Part shown: piece after piece, positions 16,505-23,245 of the stretch
How the letters are laid out: every line of letters starts with the position of its first letter
Numbering within the stretch: position 1 is the first letter of the stretch
Assembly (NCBI RefSeq): GCF_003202035.1
Contig: NZ_QJKC01000020.1
Coordinates: 1-58,601, forward strand
DNA length: 58,601 nt
DNA from: Aquitalea magnusonii
GTDB taxonomy: Bacteria; Pseudomonadota; Gammaproteobacteria; Burkholderiales; Chromobacteriaceae
Direction of reading: 5' to 3'
The notes under the pieces: generated by a model
What the model was told of the DNA's origin: nothing
Database searches by the model: none
What the model saw: the letters and a program-made list of their open reading frames with translations, nothing else
Program-made: the position numbers and the translations under genes

Positions 16505-17020
16505 TTAACCCTTGAGCAGCGCTGCCTTGGCAGCGGCATACTCTTCGGTGGTCATGTCCTTGGCCTGCTTCGCCTCGGCCGGTTTCGGTTTGGGCGCGGT
16601 TTCGGTGGAGGATGTGCTCGACTGCTCACCGAACAGATACGGTTTGCTTTCCTTGAGACCAGCGAACAGTGCTTCAGCACCTTCGATTTTTCCGTCCGCA
16701 AATTTGACGGCGGACAGATCCAGCAGCTTCAACTGATCCAGATCCAGCAAGCCGGACTTCACAGCTACGCTTTTCAGCTCAGCCTGCAAAACGCGCTTGT
16801 CGGCTTCTGCGCTGGCTTCGGCCAGTGCTGCCTCACGAATCTTGGGTGCGGCTTCGTCAATGGCTTTCTTTACGGCTTCTGCCGTAGCCTGTTCGAAGCC
16901 ATCTACCTTGCCTTGCAGCTCGGTATTCTTCAGGCGCAATCCCTTGTTTTCAGCTCGGAGTTCGCGGACGTACTCGGCAGAGAAGGATTGCGGTTCAGGA
17001 TTGTTTGCGGGGTCGGACAT
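16505..17020 (-). CDS. Capsid scaffolding protein
   Basis: The 171-residue product is a charged coiled coil (RELRAENKGLRLKNTELQGK) followed by an Ala/Lys/Glu helix and a Ser/Thr/Pro/Lys linker. Its C-terminus is short and basic-hydrophobic (MTTEEYAAAKAALLKG), as in scaffolds that dock on capsid subunits. It resembles the gp20/DUF4355-like scaffolds and lies immediately before the major capsid gene. No protease active site is seen, so a separate head protease is not implied. Confidence 0.75.
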   Translation of the reverse strand: MSDPANNPEPQSFSAEYVRELRAENKGLRLKNTELQGKVDGFEQATAEAVKKAIDEAAPKIREAALAEASAEADKRVLQAELKSVAVKSGLLDLDQLKLLDLSAVKFADGKIEGAEALFAGLKESKPYLFGEQSSTSSTETAPKPKPAEAKQAKDMTTEEYAAAKAALLKG

Positions 17021-17043
17021 CTAGTCTTCTCCAAAATGAAAAA

Positions 17044-17063
17044 CGCCCTGAATCATCAGGGCG
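17044..17063 (-). terminator. Hairpin before the scaffold gene
   Basis: A perfect 8-bp inverted repeat CGCCCTGA/TCAGGGCG with a 4-nt loop is followed on the minus strand by TTTTTCATTTTGGAGAAGAC, running into the scaffold gene ribosome site. This is the clearest terminator-like member of the recurrent leader family, and could separate portal/terminase from capsid expression. Confidence 0.75.
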
Positions 17064-17089
17064 ACTTGGTTGCGCGGAATCGTCCGCAA

Positions 17090-17527
17090 TCACATGTCGT
17101 AGAACGCGATAGACAGCTCGCATTGCGCCGGCACGGAAGTCGCCAGCGTCAGGCTGACGGTAATGCTGTTCCCTACGGGATAGAGCTGCATCAGCACCGC
17201 GTTGGAAGCTGCGTTAGAAGTGCTGCCACCAGTCTGGACTGAGGAGGCAGTCTTGATCGGCAGCATCTCCGGCAGGGTCAGACCAGGGTCGGCACATTGC
17301 ACCGTCAAAACATCAGCGTTGGCGGTGTTGGTGCGCTTGCTTGCTACGATGGTACGAACCCATTCGGGCACGGTCAGGGTGAACTGCACCGTATCGCCAA
17401 CAGCCAGGCCGGCTTGCGCGAGAACGTTGTAATGCCGCTCGTAGCGCAATGCCGCCTTGGCTTTGCTGACTTCAAGCACAAGTGCAGCGCCGGCCAGCGC
17501 GGGCGCATCAAGGTTGTATGTGGCCAT
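17090..17527 (-). CDS. Probable head structural protein, unknown
   Basis: The 145-residue product (MATYNLDAPALAGAALVLEV ... VQFTLTVPEWVRTIVASKRT ... NSITVSLTLATSVPAQCELS) is beta-rich and without membrane segments. It is encoded between portal and scaffold and ends at the hairpin before the scaffold gene. A decoration or head-vertex role is possible, but the sequence does not show it. The start codon overlaps the portal stop (ATGA-type overlap). Confidence 0.5.
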   Translation of the reverse strand: MATYNLDAPALAGAALVLEVSKAKAALRYERHYNVLAQAGLAVGDTVQFTLTVPEWVRTIVASKRTNTANADVLTVQCADPGLTLPEMLPIKTASSVQTGGSTSNAASNAVLMQLYPVGNSITVSLTLATSVPAQCELSIAFYDM

Positions 17528-19002
17528 CAGTCATCACTCTGTGAAAGCGGCTCCTGCTTTGGTGCAGCAGCGGCTGAGTTGGGCGAGGGTGGATCTTTAT
17601 CGATTTGTCGCAGCTCGTCAGCCGGGTCCGCAATGTCGTAGCTGTCGGCTATCGATTTGACTGCTGTTTCCCGACTCAGCAAGCCACCGTCACGCAAAGT
17701 TGTGACTGTCTCTGCCTGCGTTTGCTTATCGGCATAGGTGGGCGCATACCAAGCCGGCCAGCGTAGTGAGATATCACCTTTTTCTGACAGCGGGCCAATC
17801 TCGCTGCCACGCTTGTCCACCAGTTTGAACTTGGCGCTGGCGCGCACGGCCATGCTGAGCAGGTCAAGGAGGGCACCTTCCCCGTAACTGGTGCGCAGCT
17901 TGTCGGCCAGCCAGATCAGGGCCTGATTCATCAGTTCCATTGCCCGGCCAGACTGTGCGGCGCTGAGTTTGTCCGCATTGGCCCGGTTGCCGTGGGCAGT
18001 TTCAAGAGCTAACTCGCGGACTGCGCGCACATACTCGACCACAGCGGCCACTGCCGTACCGTTGATCTCCAGCAACTTGGCATCGCCTTCAGTGCTGGTA
18101 ATGATGGCGCGGTCTGCGCCGCGAACCATCTGGCCTTCACCAAATGCCGGCTGTTTGATATGCAGCGTAGGGTCAGACGAGTAGCGCAAGCCACGACCAG
18201 CCTGGGAAAGTTGGTAGTCGATCTCAATCTGGCAATCGATTGCCTCGGATGGCATTGTCGGCATGCCGTCAATATCATCACCGCCCGGTAGATTCTTTAC
18301 CCACACCATCGGCACAAAGCCGAGGTTGTGCTGCGTGGTGCGCTTGGCATCGACAGTAAATTTCTGACCCTTTTTGGCGTCATCAACCTTCAGGGGGTCA
18401 TGCCAGGTTTCGGCATTTGCATCCCAAATCCGGCAAAACCAGAAGTCCACAGACGCGTCATCGTCTGCAATGGCGTAGCCCATTGCTTTCAAGTCCGCGC
18501 CTTTGACTTTGTACTGCTCAGTTACCCTTTGCAGAGTGTCAGGTGCGTCTGGCTGCCATTCGGGCGTCAGGTAGGCCGTGGGTAGCACCTTCCAGAAAAT
18601 GCGCTTTTTCAGCACGCGCATCAGGATGGCCACGGAGCCGACAGAGCCTCGGATGGCAGCATCGGTCATGATCAGATTGAGGCCGCTATCCTTTGACAGG
18701 CGCTCAAGGCTGTCGCGGGTTGCCTCGTCCGCACACTCAAATGCCGGGAAGTGGCCTTCGCTGAATAGCAGGCTGACGCTGTCTTCCACGACCGTGCGGC
18801 AGAGGTTGTAGCGCACAGACGGCCGGCGCTTGCTCAGCGGGATGTATTCGTCGATGACGTCTACCTGCTCTTTGTCGAAGGGGTACTGGAGGCAGTCGTA
18901 CATCGTGCCATCCAGCACCTTCGTCAGCGCCAGCAGGGTGCGTGTGCGCTCGGGATAGTCCGAGTCTTTCGGGTAGGTACCCCGTAGCTCTTGAAAGTCC
19001 AT
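17527..19002 (-). CDS. Portal protein
   Basis: The 491-residue product matches the general portal pattern: RTRTLLALTKVLDGTMYDCL, VRYNLCRTVVEDSVSLLFSE, LNLIMTDAAIRGSVGSVAIL, and a long C-terminal helix region with LETAHGNRANADKLSAAQSG and RAMELMNQALIWLADKLRTS. It is directly downstream of the large terminase. The portal forms the dodecameric DNA entry ring. Length is normal for the SPP1-type/DUF1073-type portals. Confidence 0.85.
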   Translation of the reverse strand: MDFQELRGTYPKDSDYPERTRTLLALTKVLDGTMYDCLQYPFDKEQVDVIDEYIPLSKRRPSVRYNLCRTVVEDSVSLLFSEGHFPAFECADEATRDSLERLSKDSGLNLIMTDAAIRGSVGSVAILMRVLKKRIFWKVLPTAYLTPEWQPDAPDTLQRVTEQYKVKGADLKAMGYAIADDDASVDFWFCRIWDANAETWHDPLKVDDAKKGQKFTVDAKRTTQHNLGFVPMVWVKNLPGGDDIDGMPTMPSEAIDCQIEIDYQLSQAGRGLRYSSDPTLHIKQPAFGEGQMVRGADRAIITSTEGDAKLLEINGTAVAAVVEYVRAVRELALETAHGNRANADKLSAAQSGRAMELMNQALIWLADKLRTSYGEGALLDLLSMAVRASAKFKLVDKRGSEIGPLSEKGDISLRWPAWYAPTYADKQTQAETVTTLRDGGLLSRETAVKSIADSYDIADPADELRQIDKDPPSPNSAAAAPKQEPLSQSDD

Positions 19003-19003
19003 C

Positions 19004-20284
19004 TCAGCGTCTCATGTGCGGCACATGTGCGCCGTGGGTTGCAATCGGTTTTACGACCGGCCAGCGCCACACCATGAAGTAGCCGCCGGCATCGTTCGGG
19101 TGGTCGTGGTCGGTGGTTTTGTCGGGTTCGCCGTTGTCGTCATACGGCTGCTGCTCCAGGCTTTCCGTGTACGTCGGGCACAGATCGGTGTTCACCTTCA
19201 GCCGGCGCACGCCCTGGTCATTCAGGATCAACGCATTGACGCTGTTGATCCGGTCTTTGACCGGCGGGTTGGTGCTCTTGGCCATGATCTGGAATCCGGC
19301 CTGCTGCAGGATGGTCAGGTCAGACTGGCTGGCGCTCTTGCTGCTTGTGTTCTGGCCGCTGGCATCCGGGTAAACCGTGATGGCGTGGCCCTTGTCCTTG
19401 TACCGCTCGCGGATCATGCGGGCCATATCGGGCGTGTCGCGCACTTTCACCAATTCGCCCACGGCATGCGGGCAGTCGTCACGCACCACAAAGACAACAG
19501 CAGCCATCTTGTTGACGTTGAAGTCCATGCCGATGTGCAGCGGCTCCCCCGGCATGGCCACAGTCGGCGCATGGTTCAACACGCGGCTGAACTCCGGGTA
19601 CACGCAGCCGCTGTTCAAGTTGACGAAGCGGCCCTCAAGGTAGGCCTCGATCAGCTGAGGCGGGTAGCTGGCGCGAAGGCTATCGATGTAGTCGACCGGC
19701 AGGAACGGATTGGTGCGGGTAGGAGCCTGCACCATGGCGTAGCCTGGCTTCGGGTTCTTGCCCCATGTCTCGTAAACAAAGCGGAAGCCTTCGGGTGTGG
19801 TGTAGACGGACACTCGATTGAATGGATTTTCCAACCCCTTTGGCATCTGCCGGTTACGGGCAATGATCTTTCGCCATGCATGCTGCGCATGATCTTTTTT
19901 CAGTGTGTCGATCTCATCGACGTGCGCCCGGTAGGACTGGTAACCGATGATGCGCGCCGGGTTGTCTAGCGTCCGCATCACGAAGTCGCCACAGCCACCA
20001 TTGGCCGTATAGATGATGTTCTCGGTCTTGTTGTACCGGTACCGGATGCCAAGCTCCGAAAGCTTCTCCTCCATCCGCGGGGCCAGAATCAGGCGGATAA
20101 GGTCGTAAGTCGGCTCGTACAGCGCGATCAGCGCGCTGGATGACTCCAGGGCGTCGCGGGTAGCGCACATGGCCAGTGCCTCGGTCTTGCCGGTGCCGAA
20201 GCCGCCAACAAAGGCGGGGTACTTGTCAGGAAGCTGGAAGAACCTTGCCTGCGGCTCCGTCATGGTCATCCGGATTTCACGCAT
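19004..20284 (-). CDS. Terminase large subunit
   Basis: The 426-residue ATPase-nuclease shows Walker A GGFGTGKT (residues 27-34) and Walker B AHVDEID (DE about 123-124). Nuclease acidic residues are at IGMDFN (D254) and TVYPDASG (D307), with a C-terminal DHDHPNDAGGY. It packages DNA into proheads through the portal. The start ATG 20284 overlaps the small-subunit stop by 8 bp, so the two subunits are co-translated. Packaging mode cannot be told from sequence alone. Confidence 0.95.
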   Translation of the reverse strand: MREIRMTMTEPQARFFQLPDKYPAFVGGFGTGKTEALAMCATRDALESSSALIALYEPTYDLIRLILAPRMEEKLSELGIRYRYNKTENIIYTANGGCGDFVMRTLDNPARIIGYQSYRAHVDEIDTLKKDHAQHAWRKIIARNRQMPKGLENPFNRVSVYTTPEGFRFVYETWGKNPKPGYAMVQAPTRTNPFLPVDYIDSLRASYPPQLIEAYLEGRFVNLNSGCVYPEFSRVLNHAPTVAMPGEPLHIGMDFNVNKMAAVVFVVRDDCPHAVGELVKVRDTPDMARMIRERYKDKGHAITVYPDASGQNTSSKSASQSDLTILQQAGFQIMAKSTNPPVKDRINSVNALILNDQGVRRLKVNTDLCPTYTESLEQQPYDDNGEPDKTTDHDHPNDAGGYFMVWRWPVVKPIATHGAHVPHMRR

Positions 20285-20882
20285 TTGGGCTTCCCACCAC
20301 TTCGATTACGATCTTGCCGACCGGGCCGTCATCCTTCTGCAGACCCTTGTCCTTCAGCTCCAGGCGCTTCAGATCAACGTCCACCTGATGCATTTCACCA
20401 TCGCGGGCATTTTTGCCGCGCTTCAGTTCTGTGTCTGCCTGGATGGCCAGGATCTGTACACGGCGCAGCTCCAGCGACTCAATACGGCCAGTCAGCCGGT
20501 CGATCAGAGCAGCGTAGTCCTTCACCTGGCGCTTTTCTTCGTCGCCGGCAGCCATGGGGCCGCCACCAGAGCGCTCAACCGTTTCCACCAGTTCCAACGA
20601 GTCACCGCGCTCTTGCTCAAGCTGCAGGGCGCGCATCAGCCGGATGCGGGTAAGCCGCAGTTCTTCGTCCACGCTGCCCAGCTCGAGGCTGGCCGCAATG
20701 GCCTGTTCTTCCTTCGTCAGGTACAGGCTGTACAGGCTGCCGGGTTTTGCGGCGTTCTTGTTGCCGCGCTGGTTCTTCGGCCCTGTGCTTTTACCGCCAT
20801 GCAAGGCACACCGGCGCTTGCCCGGTAATGCCTCGCGCTGGCACTTCCCGCCTTTGCGGGTTGTCGCCCCGCACTTCGGCAT
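20277..20882 (-). CDS. Terminase small subunit
   Basis: The 201-residue product begins with a Cys/His cluster (CGATTRKGGKCQREAL, GKRRCALHGGKSTGP) of the type common at the start of phage small terminases. It then has a helical middle and an acidic/basic C-terminus. It would recognise the packaging site. The GTG three codons upstream is rejected because GGAGAGG lies 8 nt before ATG 20882. It is the first gene of the terminase-to-tail-fibre late block. Confidence 0.8.
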   Translation of the reverse strand: MPKCGATTRKGGKCQREALPGKRRCALHGGKSTGPKNQRGNKNAAKPGSLYSLYLTKEEQAIAASLELGSVDEELRLTRIRLMRALQLEQERGDSLELVETVERSGGGPMAAGDEEKRQVKDYAALIDRLTGRIESLELRRVQILAIQADTELKRGKNARDGEMHQVDVDLKRLELKDKGLQKDDGPVGKIVIEVVGSPNA

Positions 20883-20927
20883 GGGATGCACCTCTCCATG
20901 GGGTCAATTTCGCAGAGGAATAAGAAA

Positions 20928-20943
20928 ACCGGCCGAAGCCGGT
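20928..20943 (-). terminator. Terminator-like hairpin upstream of terminase genes
   Basis: ACCGGC/GCCGGT with a 4-nt loop is followed on the minus strand by TTTTCTTATT. It would end or attenuate leftward transcripts arriving from the 66-residue gene just before the terminase genes, or act on the antisense side of the anti-CRISPR leader. Confidence 0.6.
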
Positions 20944-20982
20944 CGCAGATAGATCACCATCCTTTCGGGGGCCGGCAATCTT

Positions 20983-21053
20983 GGGGAATTTTTACAACAC
21001 GCGGAAGAAATCTGAATTTTCCCCTTGCATGTTTGATTGTTGTATTACATAAT
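20983..21053 (+). promoter_or_regulatory. Promoter and candidate operator of the anti-CRISPR operon
   Basis: TTGCAT (21025-21030) and CATAAT (21048-21053) are 17 bp apart, a good sigma-70 pair. A 7-bp inverted repeat, TACAACA (20993-20999) and TGTTGTA (21038-21044), places one arm in the promoter spacer; GGGGAA (20983-20988) and TTCCCC (21019-21024) form another. Known acr operons are autorepressed by their Aca protein at inverted repeats over the promoter, so these are candidate sites for the downstream small protein. Confidence 0.55.
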
Positions 21054-21089
21054 TCATTCAACAGAACGCGACACGCAAAGGAAAGCAAA

Positions 21090-21542
21090 ATGGAACTCTT
21101 CCACACAACCGCAAACGAAATTGGCACCATTCACAAAAATGGCCGCTTTGGTGAGTTCTTCTGCTTTTCTTCCAACGTGTACGTGATGGTTGCCGGCGAA
21201 TACTTCACTTACTCGATTGAGATCGATGAAGATGAGCTGATCAACGCTAGCAGCTTGTTCTACCACGAAGACGCCGAAAAGCTGTCCGGACTTGTTTCAA
21301 CGCTGTGCAACCGTCTTTCGATTTCCGAGGACGAAGCCGAAGACCTGATCAGCGAGAAGGTTTCCGGCTGGGATCTGATCGATTCTTGGGACGCTGAGCA
21401 AGACTGGGACCTGCAACGCCTCACTGCTAGCGCTGCCAAAATCCTGGGCTACCGTGGCTGCATCATGAAAGACGAACAGGGCACGCTGTACATGATCGAC
21501 ATGCTGGGCCGTGAAGCTGACCTGGTAAAAGTAAATGGATAA
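21090..21542 (+). CDS. acrIF11: AcrIF11-like anti-CRISPR (ADP-ribosyltransferase)
   Basis: The 150-residue product starts at ATG 21090 behind AAAGGAAAG. Its opening MELFHTTANEIGTI, GRFGEFFCF, VYVMVAGEYFTYSIEIDED, SSLFYHEDAEKLSGLV, and the ending MKDEQGTLYMIDMLGREADL correspond closely, along the full length, to the AcrIF11 sequence as I remember it (MEIFHTS..., ...DEQGTCYMIDMLGHDAELV). AcrIF11 ADP-ribosylates the Cas8f subunit of type I-F Cascade and blocks target recognition. It lies on the plus strand between terminase and early genes, overlaps the next small gene by 8 bp and has its own promoter. An upstream in-frame start at 20886 is rejected. Confidence 0.92.
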   Translation: MELFHTTANEIGTIHKNGRFGEFFCFSSNVYVMVAGEYFTYSIEIDEDELINASSLFYHEDAEKLSGLVSTLCNRLSISEDEAEDLISEKVSGWDLIDSWDAEQDWDLQRLTASAAKILGYRGCIMKDEQGTLYMIDMLGREADLVKVNG

Positions 21543-21711
21543 TCAAGCAACCAATCGTGGCGGCTCTCGCCCAGGCGCTGGCCGGCCAAAGGCAGAGTCT
21601 CCCACCAAGCCCCGGTCTTTGCGCCTCACCGATGCGGAGTGGCAAAAATTGCAGGACCTTGGCGGCGTCGAATGGATACGCGCTCAGCTGGATCAAGCCT
21701 TTCAGAAATGA
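21535..21711 (+). CDS. Small putative DNA-binding protein, candidate anti-CRISPR-associated regulator
   Basis: The 58-residue product (MDNQATNRGGSRPGAGRPK, then RSLRLTDAEWQKLQDLGGV, EWIRAQLDQAFQK) has a basic Gly/Pro-rich arm, one short strand-like RSLRLT and two helices, a layout like a ribbon-helix-helix protein. Proteins with 'GG.RPGAGRP' starts are common in phages and largely uncharacterised. Its start overlaps the stop of the AcrIF11-like gene, the position where aca repressors are found. It does not resemble the HTH-type Aca proteins I remember, so its Aca role is inference. Confidence 0.7.
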   Translation: MDNQATNRGGSRPGAGRPKAESPTKPRSLRLTDAEWQKLQDLGGVEWIRAQLDQAFQK

Positions 21712-21720
21712 GAGGCTTTT

Positions 21721-21921
21721 TTACACCCGCACCATCTCCGGCACGCGATGGCGCGGGATGATTACGTGGTCTTCGGCTTTCCCGCTGTCAAGGTAGTCAA
21801 ACCTGATGGTGGATTTGCCGATCTCAGCGACGCGGGCGGCCCGTCCGCTAGCCATCAGCACATGCTGGCCCTGCTTCAGATAGCAGGCGTCTAACACTGC
21901 CTTGGCGTGTTCCATGTGCAT
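21721..21921 (-). CDS. Small protein of unknown function, first gene after the tandem terminators
   Basis: The 66-residue product (MHMEHAKAVLDACYLKQGQH, ARVAEIGKSTIRFDYLDSGK) starts at ATG 21921 with AGGAG seven bases upstream. It has no membrane segment and looks like a small SH3-like beta barrel. It is convergent with the anti-CRISPR operon and its stop is only 10 bp from that of the upstream plus-strand gene. The longer frame reaching 22035 only reads through the repeat and is rejected. Confidence 0.6.
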   Translation of the reverse strand: MHMEHAKAVLDACYLKQGQHVLMASGRAARVAEIGKSTIRFDYLDSGKAEDHVIIPRHRVPEMVRV

Positions 21922-21944
21922 GGGATGGCTCCTGAAAAGCAAAA

Positions 21945-22056
21945 AGCCCGAACTCTGGACGAAGTTCGGGCTGCTGCAAATATCGTAGTTTTGTTGCATC
22001 AGCCCGAACTCTGGACGAAGTTCGGGCTGCTGCAAATATCGTAGTTTTGTTGCATC
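21945..22056 (-). repeat. Perfect 56-bp tandem duplication carrying two terminator hairpins
   Basis: Units 21945-22000 and 22001-22056 are identical. Each holds a perfect 10-bp inverted repeat (AGCCCGAACT / AGTTCGGGCT, 8-nt loop) plus a 28-bp linker. On the minus strand the second hairpin encountered (21972-21945) is followed by TTTTTGCTTTTC, making a good intrinsic terminator. The first is followed by the repeat linker instead. It sits exactly between the last early-operon gene and the 66-residue gene. Confidence 0.9.
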
Positions 22057-22546
22057 AGGCTGTCAAGCGCTCCGCATAGACCAAGTATTCCAGCATCTCC
22101 CGATGCGGCCCCTCCAGCACCCCGTAAGCCTTGTGCATCAGCAGCTCCAGAGCCTGTACCACGGTTTTCTCATACCGGCTGGCAGTGGAGTAGTGCACAT
22201 GATGCCGATCCCCCAGCTCACGACACCCAGGCCCTTCACCCGTTGCCCACTTGCGGATGATGTCCAGATCTGTCTTGAAGCCGAACCGGCAGGGCGTGTG
22301 CGTGGTCAGGTAGACCATCTCCGTCTCCCGCTGCACATGCAGTGCCCACAGCACAGCGCGTTGCTCGGCCGGCAGCCGGTTGATCTTGAGCATGACCATG
22401 GCGGCCTGGGCCTTGAGATCGTGCGGTGTCACATCAGCAAACGCGGGGGAGGTCTGCTGCTCACCGAACTTCTGGACCTTCACCAGGCACACGGCCTCGA
22501 TCTGGAACGCCCATCCCACCAGTGACTTGATCGTCGAAAACTGCAT
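22055..22546 (-). CDS. Last early gene: putative late-gene regulator (Q-like position)
   Basis: The 163-residue product (MQFSTIKSLVGWAFQIEAVC ... MLKINRLPAEQRAVLWALHV ... RKWATGEGPGCRELGDRHHV HYSTASRYEKTVVQALELL) looks like a DNA-binding protein with a C-terminal helix-turn-helix reminiscent of sigma-region-4 or antiterminator folds. I cannot name a family. It is the last gene of the leftward early operon and is followed directly by the tandem terminators, which is the place of Q antiterminators in lambda-type phages. ATG 22546 is preferred for its AGGGGG at 7-nt spacing. Confidence 0.5.
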   Translation of the reverse strand: MQFSTIKSLVGWAFQIEAVCLVKVQKFGEQQTSPAFADVTPHDLKAQAAMVMLKINRLPAEQRAVLWALHVQRETEMVYLTTHTPCRFGFKTDLDIIRKWATGEGPGCRELGDRHHVHYSTASRYEKTVVQALELLMHKAYGVLEGPHREMLEYLVYAERLTA

Positions 22547-22577
22547 CCCCATTCCCCCTTGTTGCTCTGTGTTTCTG

Positions 22578-23036
22578 TCAGGCTGCGAACAGCCCTTGTT
22601 GCGCCCGTTCTGGTACCAGCTGCGTGATTGTCACCACCACCCGCGCATCACCGTCCGGCTCCATCCGCTCCCCGAAGAGCTTCCGGACCCACTTGTCGTC
22701 GTGGAAGACCAGCCCCTTCAGACTGTCCAGCAGCACCTTGTTGGCGTTGTCCAGGTCGATGCACTGCACGTCGTCATCCCAGCATTCCGGGTCTTTCTTG
22801 GCGCGGCGTGCCCAGTCCTGCGGGCGGTTCGGGTACAGGGCGATATCCACGGCGACACGGCCGTCGAACGGCTGGCGGATGCCGGCGCGGTGGATGATGC
22901 CGGCCACCAGCTTCTTGTAGGCCTTGGCCTCGGCAGACAGCGTGGTGACCGGGGCCTTGAAGCCCTTGGGCTGGTAGGTTCTCCAGTACCGGTTCGCGCT
23001 CACCGGATAGGGCAGTACCAGGGTGATCGACTTCAT
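22578..23036 (-). CDS. rusA: RusA-family Holliday junction resolvase
   Basis: The 152-residue product starts MKSITLVLPYPVSANRYWRT and has the RusA acidic cluster (CWDDDVQCIDLDNANKVLLD, SLKGLVFHDDKWVRKL). The conserved aspartates that bind the catalytic metal are therefore present. It resolves four-way junctions during phage recombination and replication before packaging. The start at ATG 23036 overlaps the stop of the preceding small gene (ATGA); an upstream start at 23066 is rejected. Confidence 0.92.
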   Translation of the reverse strand: MKSITLVLPYPVSANRYWRTYQPKGFKAPVTTLSAEAKAYKKLVAGIIHRAGIRQPFDGRVAVDIALYPNRPQDWARRAKKDPECWDDDVQCIDLDNANKVLLDSLKGLVFHDDKWVRKLFGERMEPDGDARVVVTITQLVPERAQQGLFAA

Positions 23037-23245
23037 GCCGCTTTCCCTTTCTGGTCCAGATCCCACTCTGCTTTCACCCGTGCCTTGAGCGCTTCCACGT
23101 CTTGGCCACGCTCGGCTGCGCGGTGGTATGCAGCCAGCCGCAGCGGCTTGATCGTGCGGGCCAGCATCCGGGCTTCACAGGCCTGGCAGCCCATCTGGTA
23201 CACGTTGGCGCCACGGTTGGCGCAGCAGTCGCAACCGGCGCTCAT
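23033..23245 (-). CDS. Small Cys-rich (probable zinc-binding) phage protein
   Basis: The 70-residue product starts MSAGCDCCANRGANVYQMGC QACE: a CxCC...CxxC arrangement that probably binds a metal, followed by a basic helix (RTIKPLRLAAYHRAAERGQD). It overlaps its neighbours on both sides by 4 bp (ATGA). Such small zinc proteins are frequent beside rusA in phages. Function unknown. Confidence 0.6.
   Translation of the reverse strand: MSAGCDCCANRGANVYQMGCQACEARMLARTIKPLRLAAYHRAAERGQDVEALKARVKAEWDLDQKGKAA

Noticed and set aside
1-20882. Transposable Mu-like phage
   Set aside because: Tail gene order is Mu-like, but the visible part has a tyrosine integrase, RecT and RusA and no transposase A/B genes.
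21945-22056. CRISPR-like repeat pair
   Set aside because: Only two units in direct contact with no spacers; each is a terminator hairpin plus linker.
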